Shown piece by piece: positions 27,621 through 37,318 of a stretch of DNA of 64,000 nt. Under the pieces are notes generated by a model. That model was given only the letters and a program-made list of their open reading frames with translations. It was not told the DNA's origin and did no database searches. The position numbers and the translations under genes were made by a program. The stretch spans positions 310,001 through 374,000 of the forward strand of contig NZ_FNAE01000004.1 of NCBI RefSeq assembly GCF_900101755.1, read 5' to 3'. Origin of the DNA: Ectopseudomonas alcaliphila (GTDB lineage: Bacteria > Pseudomonadota > Gammaproteobacteria > Pseudomonadales > Pseudomonadaceae). The number at the start of each line of letters is the position of its first letter. The stretch's first letter is position 1.

Positions 27621-28330
27621 TTGACACCGGACTGGCAATTACGTGTTAGCTGTCGATGACTTGGCACTATCCATTAGCACGCCGCCTGGCCTGATGGGTT
27701 TCGCCCTTTACGGGCGAGTCACTTTCTCTTGCTTGCCCAAGAGAAAGTAACCAAAGAGAAGGGCACCCCACCATCCGGCCCCGGCTGCGCCGTGGTTCCC
27801 TCGTTCCATCACCACTCCAGGGGCACGCTGCGAAGGGCCATCCCTGGCCCATCGCAGCTCTCGCGACATCCATGTCGCTCAACCCCTTACGCGGCGATTC
27901 CACTCGGCCTCCTGAAGGGGATTTGGGCGTCGCCTGCGTGATCGCTGCCTAAAAGCAAAAGCAAAAAAAAGCAAAAACAGACACCGTCGAGCTTGAGCCT
28001 GAGGAAATCTTGCAAGCTCGCGACCTAGTCCCCCTTCAGGAGGCCGAGTGGAGGTGCTGTGTAGGGGAGCGAGCCGCATGGATGCGGCGAGAGGCTTAAT
28101 GGGCCAGGGATGGCCCATGTAAGCCGGCACCCGGAGCAGCACCGGAGCGAGGGAAGTTTCGCGCAGCGAAACCCGGATGTCGGGGTGCCCTTCTTTGGCA
28201 CACCTTTCTTGGGCAAGCAAGAAAGGTGTGGCGCCCGTAAGGGGCGCAACCCAAATGCTCAGCGCACGCGGTAACGGATAGTGCTAAGTCAGTAAGCGAT
28301 ACGCACACAAACTTGCCAGTCCGGTGTCAA
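27621..28330. repeat. 710-bp element: two diverged ~300-bp arms in inverted orientation with identical 18-bp ends
   Basis: The ends are TTGACACCGGACTGGCAA (27621-27638) and its exact reverse complement (28313-28330). Both arms, read inward, share the same ordered blocks: GCACTATCC, a hairpin with loop CTTGCC, AAGGGCACCCC, TTCCCTCG, GGGCCATCCCTGGCCCAT and CACTCGGCCTCCTGAAGGGG. About 90 bases of A-rich centre (AAAAGCAAAAGC) separate them. The left-arm hairpin is at 27721-27748 and the right-arm one at 28200-28229. No target duplication and no long ORF with a recognisable product is seen. Related GGGCAAGCAAGA/AAGGGCACCCC repeats occur between genes in many Pseudomonas genomes (memory). Probably a non-coding dispersed repeat pair. 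Confidence 0.75.
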
Positions 28331-28671
28331 CTCGCACTTGCTCCAAACTATGCGAAAAGCCTTTTTGTGCTTGATCGGCAGGTTCTGCCGCTTGCACCGG
28401 AGACTTCCTGGGCGCGCATCGCGATCTGTACGCCGGTCACTGTTCATGCCATCAAGGGCCTGCAGCAGGCAGTTTCCGGCAGCGGCAGCGAGCCAATATC
28501 GTTTCATGCGTGCCTTTGATGCCCTCATGGGCCTGATCGAGTACATCAGTACTTCAAGATCATGCAAATTGCCCGGGGCTTTTCATCCAACTCGGCGAAA
28601 TGCAATCAAAAGCATGGTTTGGTATTTTGTTAAGTTTTTGTTTTTAAAGGGAATATTTTATTTTTAAAACC
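28331..28671. other. Gene-free stretch upstream of the BON-protein promoter
   Basis: 341 bases with short open frames on both strands, none resembling a protein I recognise and none with a good ribosome-binding site. The last 70 bases are strongly AT-rich (TTTTGTTAAGTTTTTG, TTTTATTTTTAAAAC), unlike the GC-rich surroundings. Such DNA would suit bending or activator/IHF binding ahead of the sigma-54 promoter at 28672. Confidence 0.5.
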
Positions 28672-28687
28672 TGGCACAGCCCCTGCA
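28672..28687 (+). promoter_or_regulatory. Sigma-54 (-24/-12) promoter of the BON/CsbD genes
   Basis: TGGCACAGCCCCTGCA against the RpoN consensus TGGCACGNNNNTTGCW: the GG and GC dinucleotides are present with correct spacing, and only two less-conserved positions differ. It lies 68 bases upstream of the BON-protein ATG, after an AT-rich stretch. The activator is not identifiable. Confidence 0.7.
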
Positions 28688-28754
28688 ACAGTACTGGTGA
28701 ACCTGCAGCCAGGAGATGGTTTGCAGATTGTCTGGAATGTACAGGAGTCGAATC

Positions 28755-29108
28755 ATGAAACAGCCAATCAACCGTTTTGCCGCTACCACCCTGACCGCTG
28801 CCGTACTGAGCATGTCTCTGGCCTCGGCGGCCTTCGCTGCACAGCCGACCATGCTGGCGGCCAATGACACTGTGGATAAAGCCGAGCAGGCGGTATCCGA
28901 CACCTGGATCACCAGCAAAGTGAAGTCCACCTTCGTTGCAGACTCGAACCTCAGCGCGCTGGACATCAAGGTCGAGACCAACCAGGGCGTGGTGTCTCTG
29001 TCCGGCACTGTTGCCACCGATGCCGAGCGTGATCTGGCTATCGCCAAGACCAAGGAAATCGAGGGTGTGCGTGACGTGTCCGCCGATGCCCTGAAAACCG
29101 CTGACTGA
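28755..29108 (+). CDS. Periplasmic BON-domain protein (OsmY-like)
   Basis: A 117-residue exported protein. ATG 28755 follows ACAGGAG. A Sec signal peptide is clear (MKQPINRFAATTLTAAVLSM, cleavage probably after AFAA). The mature part is one BON domain near residues 45-115, with WITSKVKSTFVADSNL, the LSGTV turn and VRDVSADALK. BON domains bind lipid or envelope surfaces, and OsmY-type proteins appear under osmotic stress. It is followed 57 bases later by a CsbD-like gene on the same strand, and both probably use the sigma-54 promoter. Confidence 0.9.
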   Translation: MKQPINRFAATTLTAAVLSMSLASAAFAAQPTMLAANDTVDKAEQAVSDTWITSKVKSTFVADSNLSALDIKVETNQGVVSLSGTVATDAERDLAIAKTKEIEGVRDVSADALKTAD

Positions 29109-29165
29109 TAGCCGAGCCGGCCGGGCTAGAGCCCGGCCTCACTTTCTGTCACTGGGAGAATGACC

Positions 29166-29363
29166 ATGAATAGCGACATCATCAAAGGCAAATGGAAGCA
29201 GCTCAACGGTCGCATCAAGGAGCGTTGGGGCAACCTGACCGATGACGACCTGGACGTCGCCGAGGGCCACAGCGAATACCTGGCCGGCAAGCTGCAAGAA
29301 CGTTACGGCTGGACCAAGGAAAAGGCCCAGCAAGAGCTGCGCGATTTCAGCGACAAGCTCTGA
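29166..29363 (+). CDS. CsbD-family stress protein (YjbJ-like)
   Basis: A 65-residue, charged, probably cytoplasmic helical protein: [20 protein letters not shown] followed by [14 protein letters not shown] and a helical C-terminus ending in SDKL. This is the standard CsbD/YjbJ pattern. ATG 29166 is chosen over ATG 29160 because GGGAGA lies 7 bases before it and only 1 base before the other. Members are abundant under general stress in many bacteria, but their biochemical role is unknown. Pairs with the upstream BON gene. Confidence 0.93.
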   Translation: MNSDIIKGKWKQLNGRIKERWGNLTDDDLDVAEGHSEYLAGKLQERYGWTKEKAQQELRDFSDKL

Positions 29364-29365
29364 GC

Positions 29366-29466
29366 ACGGATTGCCTGGCAAGGATGCCCATACGTACGGA
29401 TAGCTTCAGAAACGGATGTCTCTCCGGCACGGATGGCTACAGGCAGGACGCCTGATCAGCACGGAT
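29366..29466. repeat. Five spaced copies of ACGGAT(N)GC
   Basis: ACGGAT occurs at 29366, 29396, 29412, 29429 and 29461; four copies extend to ACGGATNGC. Spacings are 30, 16, 17 and 32 bases, close to multiples of 16. The array lies between the CsbD-like stop codon and the terminator, so it is transcribed as the 3' UTR. Function unknown. Confidence 0.6.
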
Positions 29467-29487
29467 AGCGACAAGCATGGAGGCGCG

Positions 29488-29518
29488 AAGGCCCCGCCGG
29501 TGTGACCGGCGGGGCCTT
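29488..29518. terminator. Terminator between the CsbD-like gene and the convergent DUF2845 gene
   Basis: AAGGCCCCGCCGG-TGTGA-CCGGCGGGGCCTT, a 13-bp perfect stem followed on the plus strand by GATTTTTA. It separates convergent transcription units and could serve both. Confidence 0.85.
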
Positions 29519-29579
29519 GATTTTTATGCAGGGCGCACGATGCGATCGTCACTGCGAGTGCGCTGCATGCAGCGCAGCA

Positions 29580-29882
29580 TCAACTGCCGCGCTTGCTGCG
29601 GACCTCGGTCAGGCGCCCGCCTTCGAAACGCAGGAAGTGGTACATGCCGCTTTTCGGGCCATAGATCCACTCCTCGACACTCACCTCATTACGAAAACCG
29701 TAGCTGTCGACCACTTCCTTGTAACCGACAAAGTCGCGACTGGACGGCTCTCCACATTTGTTCAGCACCTCTGCGGTGGGCGCTGTCTTGCTGACCAGGG
29801 CACTACCGCAGCGGTAGGTGGAAGACGCCTCGGCCATCAGAGGCAGGCAGAGCAGGGTGAGCAGGCAGCTGATTTTGCGCAT
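29580..29882 (-). CDS. Secreted DUF2845 protein (copy A)
   Basis: 100 residues with a Sec signal peptide (MRKISCLLTLLCLPLMAEAS). The mature domain carries two Cys (YRCGSALV and LNKCGEPSS) and the pattern VEEWIYGPKSGMYHFLRFEG, the DUF2845 signature. It is clearly homologous to the next gene upstream: both have the RCGSALVS and EEW(I/V)YGP blocks. Last gene of a minus-strand group DUF748-DUF2845-DUF2845. Function unknown; the two Cys may form a disulfide in the periplasm. Confidence 0.88.
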   Translation of the reverse strand: MRKISCLLTLLCLPLMAEASSTYRCGSALVSKTAPTAEVLNKCGEPSSRDFVGYKEVVDSYGFRNEVSVEEWIYGPKSGMYHFLRFEGGRLTEVRSKRGS

Positions 29883-29895
29883 GAGAGCCTCCTGT

Positions 29896-30204
29896 TCAGC
29901 GTTCGCGCCGACGTTCGATGGCCGTCAGGCGGTTACCCTCGAAGCGCAGGATGCTGAGCATGCCGTTGCTCGGGCCGTATACCCACTCCTCGATCATGTA
30001 CTCGCGGCGGTCATAGGAGCCCAGGGTGTAGCCGACCGGATCGCGGTGCACCGGCGCGCCACATTTGCGTTCGACCTCGAACGGACGGTCGCCGAGGCTG
30101 ACTAGGGCGCTGCCGCAGCGTAGCGTGTCGGCCTGCGCGGTGGCGCTGAGCAGGCCGGCAGTCAGGGTGACAAGCGTGATGATGGATAAGCTGCGCATGA
30201 TCAT
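29896..30204 (-). CDS. Secreted DUF2845 protein (copy B)
   Basis: 102 residues with a signal peptide ending near ATAQA. The mature part has LRCGSALVSLGD, KCGAPVHRDPVG and IEEWVYGPSNGMLSILRFEG. It is a tandem paralogue of the gene 13 bases downstream. Its first ATG (30204-30202) overlaps the stop of the DUF748 gene (ATGA), indicating translational coupling; a second ATG two codons later is possible. Function unknown. Confidence 0.88.
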   Translation of the reverse strand: MIMRSLSIITLVTLTAGLLSATAQADTLRCGSALVSLGDRPFEVERKCGAPVHRDPVGYTLGSYDRREYMIEEWVYGPSNGMLSILRFEGNRLTAIERRRER

Positions 30205-33083
30205 TGGCTGTCCAGGTGCAGAGTGGTGAGCACGCGGCCGTCGGCTTCGGGTTCACCCAGGTTGGCATCGATCAGGTAGACGCGTTCATCGTACAACCCG
30301 CCTTGTTCAACCAGATAATCCTTGATCGTTGCAGCGCGTTGCTGAGCCAGTTGGCGCAGCAACAGCTTGCTTTGAGCCCAGGAGTCCAACACCGCCGTGC
30401 GCATGTTCTGCTGGCGTTGCTCCTTGTCCAGTTCGGCCCATTCGGCCGGCGGCTGCTGCTTGAGGCGGGTGCGATAGATGCCTTCGAGCAGAGCGGCTTG
30501 TTCGTCTTCGGCGACCGTCAGCTCATCGGGACTGGCTGGCACCCGGTCACCACGGCGTTGCAGTACCTTGTACCAGGTTTCGCGAAATTCGCGCTGCAGA
30601 CGCTGTTCGGCCAATAACGGGCCATCGGCACTCTGTGCGGCCTGGCCTTCCACCTCCAGGCGCAGATTGGGGCGTTCCCCGAGCGCTTTGGCCAGCGTGT
30701 CCAGGGCCTGGCGCGCGTCACCCTCCAGCTCTGCAGAGCCGGCGGCGAAGGGCACGGTGCTGAGGTCGACGTTACCGCCGCCGACCAGCCCGGCGATGAA
30801 TTTGAACGGCGCCTGGGCTGTGCGCAGCACCAGGTTGCGCAGGGTCTGCCAGACGATGGGCATGACACTGAACTCGGGATTGTTGAGGTCGCCCTTGACC
30901 GGCAGCTCGATGGCGATGCGGCCCTGAGTGTCCTTGAGCAGGGCGACTGCCAGGCGAATCGGCAGGTCCACGGCGTCCGGGCTGTCGACTCGCTCGCCCA
31001 GTTGCAGGTTCTCCACCAGTACCTTGTTCTCGGCGTTGAGCTGGCCTTTCTCGATGCGGTAGTGCAGGTCGAGGTTGAGGCGGCCCTTGCGGATGCGATA
31101 ACCGGCGAATTTGCCGGAGTAGGGCGTGATGGTGGTCAGCTCGACATTCTTGAAGCTGGTGGCGATATCCAGACTGTTGAGCGGATCGAAAGGCGTCAGC
31201 TTGCCCTTGATGCTCATCGGCGCGTAGCGGTCGACCTTACCCTGGATATCGACGCTGGCGGCTTGCGGCTTCTGATTGTCGAGTACGCCGATGCGCCCGT
31301 TCATCTGCTGAACGGCGGTGGCGAAGCTGGGGGTCAGGCTGAAGTCGGCGAAGTTGGCCGAGCCGTCATTGATGGCTACGCCACCGATGCGGATCGCCAG
31401 AGGCTTACCTGCATCGGCCTTGCTCTCGTTCGGCGACGCCGGCTGCGGCACGATCAGCTCGCTGACGTTGGTGGTCAGGTTCTCGTTGATCACGAAGCGT
31501 GCGTAGGGCTGATCCAGTTCGACGCGCTCGATGGCCAGACTTTGACCATGGCGATAGTCGATGCCGCCCACCCGTACCTGCTTCCAGCGCACGAAATCGC
31601 GTTCGCGCAGGGTGTCCAGGGTGTGCAGCTGATCGACCCTGGCGCTGCCGGTGACGCTGAGCGCCAGCGGCTCGGTGCTCTTGAGCTGCACGTCGAGATC
31701 ACTGCCGAGCAGGCCGCTGCGCAGTTCCAGGCGAATGAAGGGGCTCAGATAGGCCTGCGCCAGGCGCAGATCGATGTCCTGCGTGGCGACCTTGAGTTGA
31801 GCGCTGGTTGGGCTCAGTTGTACGTTGCCGGCCGCCTGCAGCTTGCCCTGCTTGCCCAGGCCGGTGTCGAGCCTGAGGTCGAAAGGTTTGTCGCCGAGGC
31901 TGTCGAAGTTCTTCAGGTCGAGGTTCAGCGGGCCGACATCCACGGCCACTTCCTGCTGCGGTACACGGTCGGCCAGGTGAGCCTTGTAGTCGCGCAGCTG
32001 CACATCTTGCAGCAGCACTTGCCAGGGCTTGCTCTCGCCGGCCTGCTCCGTGGGTTCGGCAGCCTCGGGCTTGGCGCTTTCGGGTTTGGCGAACAGCTTC
32101 TGCCAGTCCAGTTGGCCGTCGGCTTCGCGCGCCGCCCAGGCCTCCAGGCCCTGGCTGCGCACCTGGCCGACCACCACCTGCTGCTTGGCCAGGTCGAGGC
32201 TGGTGTTGTCGATATCCAGGCGTTGCAGGCGTACCAGCGGTTTACCTTGCGGGTCGTCGATGGCAAAGGGGGCCAACTGCACCTTGATCTTGCTCAGTTG
32301 CAGCTCGGTACCGCTGGACAGGTCGAGGCGATAGTCGCTGCTTAAGTCGACCTGGCCTTCCTTGAGTACCAGTGGCAGTGCGTCGCGCACATAAGGCCAG
32401 AAGGTGCTCAGGCGGCCATCGCTGACGCTCAGGCTGCCGCTCGAGGTAATGGGCGTCAGGCTGACCTGACCGCGCCAGTCGATCTGCGCGCCGTGTGGTC
32501 CGCTGGCGGTCATGGTCATTTCGGCGTTGTCACCGGCCAGCGTGCTGAGGTTGTGCAGTTCCAGATCGAGCGCGTCATAGGCGAATTCCACGGCCTCACT
32601 CGGGCGCAGGTCCTGGAAGCGCAGTGACTTCTCACGCAGACGAATGCTGTCGATGCGCAGTGGGAAGGGCTCGCTGCTCTCGGCCTTGGGTTCTGCCTGG
32701 CTTTGCGGTAGACGGAACAGTTGGGTGAGATTGAGCGTGCCGTCTTTGCCGAACAGTATTTCGGTGCGCGCGCCGTTGAGCTCGACGTCGCTCAGGTGCA
32801 GGGCACCGCTCCACAGGCTGTCGCTCTGCAGGTTGGCGTAGAGGCGTTGGAAGCTCAGTTGCTCCTGGCCACTCTCGCCGATACTCAGGCCCCAGAGACT
32901 GAGCTCGAGACTGAAGGGGTTGAGCTGCACGCGCTGCAGCGAGGCCGGCACCGTGGCGTATTGCGCCAACTGCTGGTTGGCGATGCGCAGGGCGATGCCC
33001 GGCAGAATCAGAAAGCCGATCAGGCTATAGAGGAAAACGGCGATCAACAGTGCGCTTAACGCGCGCTTCAGTCCTTTGGGCAT
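30201..33083 (-). CDS. AsmA-like DUF748 envelope protein
   Basis: 960 residues. One N-terminal membrane anchor (LIAVFLYSLIGFLILPGIAL, about residues 12-31) is followed by a very long periplasmic beta-rich region of AsmA/DUF748 type. The C-terminal third has an OmpA-like-looking segment (VPFAAGSAELEGDARQALDT, then LRLEVEGQA). Related AsmA/TamB-like proteins form hydrophobic grooves and are linked to lipid transport between membranes; this role is inferred here. The stop codon overlaps the start of DUF2845 copy B. Full length, no frameshift. Confidence 0.87.
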   Translation of the reverse strand: MPKGLKRALSALLIAVFLYSLIGFLILPGIALRIANQQLAQYATVPASLQRVQLNPFSLELSLWGLSIGESGQEQLSFQRLYANLQSDSLWSGALHLSDVELNGARTEILFGKDGTLNLTQLFRLPQSQAEPKAESSEPFPLRIDSIRLREKSLRFQDLRPSEAVEFAYDALDLELHNLSTLAGDNAEMTMTASGPHGAQIDWRGQVSLTPITSSGSLSVSDGRLSTFWPYVRDALPLVLKEGQVDLSSDYRLDLSSGTELQLSKIKVQLAPFAIDDPQGKPLVRLQRLDIDNTSLDLAKQQVVVGQVRSQGLEAWAAREADGQLDWQKLFAKPESAKPEAAEPTEQAGESKPWQVLLQDVQLRDYKAHLADRVPQQEVAVDVGPLNLDLKNFDSLGDKPFDLRLDTGLGKQGKLQAAGNVQLSPTSAQLKVATQDIDLRLAQAYLSPFIRLELRSGLLGSDLDVQLKSTEPLALSVTGSARVDQLHTLDTLRERDFVRWKQVRVGGIDYRHGQSLAIERVELDQPYARFVINENLTTNVSELIVPQPASPNESKADAGKPLAIRIGGVAINDGSANFADFSLTPSFATAVQQMNGRIGVLDNQKPQAASVDIQGKVDRYAPMSIKGKLTPFDPLNSLDIATSFKNVELTTITPYSGKFAGYRIRKGRLNLDLHYRIEKGQLNAENKVLVENLQLGERVDSPDAVDLPIRLAVALLKDTQGRIAIELPVKGDLNNPEFSVMPIVWQTLRNLVLRTAQAPFKFIAGLVGGGNVDLSTVPFAAGSAELEGDARQALDTLAKALGERPNLRLEVEGQAAQSADGPLLAEQRLQREFRETWYKVLQRRGDRVPASPDELTVAEDEQAALLEGIYRTRLKQQPPAEWAELDKEQRQQNMRTAVLDSWAQSKLLLRQLAQQRAATIKDYLVEQGGLYDERVYLIDANLGEPEADGRVLTTLHLDSQ

Positions 33084-33185
33084 GGCTTGGCGTCATCTAT
33101 CCAGACGAGGAGACGACTTGGAGTATGGCACGACGGTTCAGTTCCGGTCGTCATCGCTGCAGTCAGATTGCGCGTAAATCCCGGT

Positions 33186-34202
33186 TCAGAGCTGCAGGAT
33201 CAGGGTTTTCAGCGGCGGCCTGGCGTCATGCGAAGGGAAGTCCGGCGCAGGGGCGATCACCTGGCAATCCTGCACCGGTCGGCCGAGCTTCTCGGCGCAG
33301 CGCAGCACCTGCGCGCGCCATTCACTCATCTCCACCTTCGCCAGATTGTTGCAGCACACCAGCGTGCCGCCCTCGGCAGTGGCCAGCAGCGCCGGTTTGA
33401 GCAGGCTCTGGTAGTCGCGCAGCAGGTCGACGGTGCCGAAGGCGCTTTTGGCCCAGGCCGGAGGGTCGAGGAAAACCAGGTCGAACTGGCGCGGTTGCAG
33501 GCGTGGGTAGTTCGGCAGTTTTTGCCCGCGTCGGCTGCTGATCGGTAGATCGGCCCACTGCCGGATCGCCGGGAAGTAGTCGGACTGGATGAACTGCATG
33601 GTTGGCAATTCGGGGTTGAGTGCGCCGTTCTCACGGCCCACGACGAGGTTGCCCTGGGCGAAGTCGAGGTTGGTCACCTCGCGCGCGCCGCCCGCCGCGG
33701 CGCACAGACCGACGCCGCAGGTATAGGCGAACAGGTTGAGCACGGACTTGCCGGCGCTGTTGGCCTTGACCCAGCCGCGGGCGTTGCGCAGGTCGAGAAA
33801 CAGCAGCGGGTCCTGTCCGGCATGACGGCCGCGTACACGGTAGTTCAGCCCCCATTCGCGGCCGACCAGATCTTCCAGTGCTGCATCGTCGGCCTGGAAC
33901 AGTGCCGGGTCGCGGTCGATCCGCGAGTTGCCCTTGGAGCGGTCGTTGTAGACCAACAGCAGCGGCTGCCCCAGATAGGTTTCGACGTTGCTGACGATGC
34001 TGTGCAGGTCGCTGGCTTCAAGCGGCTGATGAAAGCTCTGCACCAGCAGCTGCGGGCCGTAGCGGTCGACGGTCAGGCCTGGCGCGCCTTCCTGGCTACC
34101 GTGGAACAGGCGGTAGCAGTCGGTGCTTTGGGCATGCAGTTCGCCGAGCAGGTTTTCGCGAGCAGCGAGGGCGGCGCGCAGCGCCTGGTCAAGAGAAGGC
34201 AT
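33186..34202 (-). CDS. Class I SAM-dependent methyltransferase (RlmI/RlmK-like)
   Basis: 338 residues. An N-terminal segment with GLTVDRYGPQLLVQSF resembles the region before the catalytic domain of RlmI-type 23S rRNA cytosine methyltransferases. The SAM site VLNLFAYTCGVGLCAAAGG and the catalytic-type motif FDLVFLDPPAWAK are both visible. The N-terminal PUA domain of RlmI is not obvious. Substrate is probably RNA but is not proven. It stands 102 bases from the DUF748 gene on the same strand. Confidence 0.82.
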   Translation of the reverse strand: MPSLDQALRAALAARENLLGELHAQSTDCYRLFHGSQEGAPGLTVDRYGPQLLVQSFHQPLEASDLHSIVSNVETYLGQPLLLVYNDRSKGNSRIDRDPALFQADDAALEDLVGREWGLNYRVRGRHAGQDPLLFLDLRNARGWVKANSAGKSVLNLFAYTCGVGLCAAAGGAREVTNLDFAQGNLVVGRENGALNPELPTMQFIQSDYFPAIRQWADLPISSRRGQKLPNYPRLQPRQFDLVFLDPPAWAKSAFGTVDLLRDYQSLLKPALLATAEGGTLVCCNNLAKVEMSEWRAQVLRCAEKLGRPVQDCQVIAPAPDFPSHDARPPLKTLILQL

Positions 34203-34263
34203 GCGCAGCGTCTCGGTGAAAGGAAGGCCGGCAGTTTATCAAGAAAAGCGCCAGGGTATGGCC

Positions 34264-34306
34264 GTAGGGCGGGTGTAACCCGCCTGCTCGATGGTGGCCG
34301 CCCTAC
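34264..34306. repeat. Short palindromic repeat (GTAGGGCGG...CCGCCCTAC)
   Basis: GTAGGGCGG at 34264-34272 and its exact complement CCGCCCTAC at 34298-34306 bracket a second small stem (GGCGGGT-GTA-ACCCGCC). The right end supplies the TAG stop codon of the neighbouring DUF2236 gene. This GTAGGGCGGGT...ACCCGCC type is, from memory, dispersed between genes in many gamma-proteobacteria. It may also act as a transcript end. Confidence 0.65.
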
Positions 34307-35175
34307 AGGTGTGGGCTCAGACGACGGCGGGCGCGCTGCGCGGCGCTGTTGCGAATCGCCCAGCGCAGCAGTGTGGCGGTGCGGTGCACGCTGCTGCGAA
34401 TCAGCGGACGGCGCCAGGTCGCTTGATGCTCGCCGAGCAGGTCGCTGGCCCAGTCCGGCAGCAGGTCCACGCCGGCCTGCATCATCAGATTACCGAAGGG
34501 CCTGGCGAGAATGTTGGGCATCGGTGCGGCATACAGCAGCCGCACCACTTCGCGGGTGCGCTCGTCGCAGAGCAACTGCGCACGCATGTGCTCGAGGTAG
34601 TCGCTGATGGCCTGGCGCGACTTGGGCACCTCCTGCGCGCCGAGGCGCTCGGCGATCAACGCCACTTCGCGGTAGTAGCGGTCTTGCTCGGCCACCGCCA
34701 GTTGCGGGTCGACGTAGCGCAGGTAGCCGGCGAGAAACTGGCTGACCTCGGAGACATGCACCCAGGTCAGCAGCTCGGGATCGCTGGCGGCATAGGGGCG
34801 ACCGTCCGGCGCGCTGCCGACCACCTGCAGATGGATGCGGCGCACCTTGTCGATCAGTTGCTCGGCATCGTGCAGGCCGCCGTAGGTGGTGCCGGCGATG
34901 AACAGGCTGGTGCGGCGCAGGCGGCCGAGCATGTCCTGGCGAAAGGTGGAGTGGTCCCACACGCCGGCCAGCGCCAGCGGGTGGAGCATCTGCAGGAGCA
35001 GGGCGGAGATGCCGCCGACCATCATCGCGGTAAAGTCGGCATGGACCTTCCACACCATTGACTCGGGACCGAACAGGCCGGCATCACCGCGCGGCTGGTC
35101 GAGGTCGAGCACGCCCAGCGAGGCGCCGGTGAGGCTGTGTACCTGTTTTTCGATCTGACGACGTAGACTTTCCAT
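34303..35175 (-). CDS. MpaB/DUF2236-family oxygenase-like protein
   Basis: 290 residues from ATG 35175 (MESLRRQIEKQV); an in-frame extension to 35211 is possible but unsupported. It has the family features MVGGISALLLQMLHPLALAG with the conserved His, then VWDHSTF, and ...WVHVSEVSQFLAGYLRYV. Relatives (DUF2236, including latex-clearing protein Lcp and fungal MpaB) bind haem b and cleave or oxygenate organic compounds; haem binding here is inferred only. Substrate unknown. Its TAG stop is part of a palindromic repeat. Confidence 0.82.
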   Translation of the reverse strand: MESLRRQIEKQVHSLTGASLGVLDLDQPRGDAGLFGPESMVWKVHADFTAMMVGGISALLLQMLHPLALAGVWDHSTFRQDMLGRLRRTSLFIAGTTYGGLHDAEQLIDKVRRIHLQVVGSAPDGRPYAASDPELLTWVHVSEVSQFLAGYLRYVDPQLAVAEQDRYYREVALIAERLGAQEVPKSRQAISDYLEHMRAQLLCDERTREVVRLLYAAPMPNILARPFGNLMMQAGVDLLPDWASDLLGEHQATWRRPLIRSSVHRTATLLRWAIRNSAAQRARRRLSPHL

Positions 35176-35220
35176 GGCGCGCAGTTTCGGCGCTTGGCTA
35201 GCCCAAGGCAAGATACCGTC

Positions 35221-35242
35221 TTGCCCCGCTGGTGCGGGGCAA
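35221..35242 (-). terminator. Hairpin after acs
   Basis: TTGCCCCGC-TGGT-GCGGGGCAA, a perfect 9-bp stem 13 bases after the acs stop. There is no T-run on the minus strand, so termination is only probable. Confidence 0.5.
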
Positions 35243-35254
35243 GAGGCGGGTGGA

Positions 35255-37192
<1,938 letters not shown>

Positions 37193-37318
37193 GGCGGGCT
37201 CCTTGTAATTGTTTGTCCGCAACAATCACAAGGGTGCACCCTAGCGGGCGCTTGGTTCAAGGGGCGGTTGCGCCATGGCGCACCGCGCCCACACCGGCAG
37301 CAGCCATGGTGGCGCCTG

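Noticed and set aside
27667..28249. Several 70-113 codon frames inside the inverted-repeat element
   Set aside because: The two arms give different frames with shifts between them, which does not fit conserved coding; hairpin covariation explains the sequence better.
27621..28330. Insertion sequence or CRISPR interpretation of the repeat element
   Set aside because: No transposase frame, no target duplication, and the arms are inverted and single rather than regularly spaced direct repeats with spacers.
28338..28667. A 109-codon plus-strand frame and a 92-codon minus-strand frame after the inverted-repeat element
   Set aside because: No ribosome-binding site, no recognisable protein, Arg/Ser-rich composition, and the 3' part runs into the AT-rich promoter zone.
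29366..29466. CRISPR-like array from the ACGGAT repeats
   Set aside because: The repeat unit is only 6-9 bases and spacings are 16-32, far too short; no cas genes nearby.
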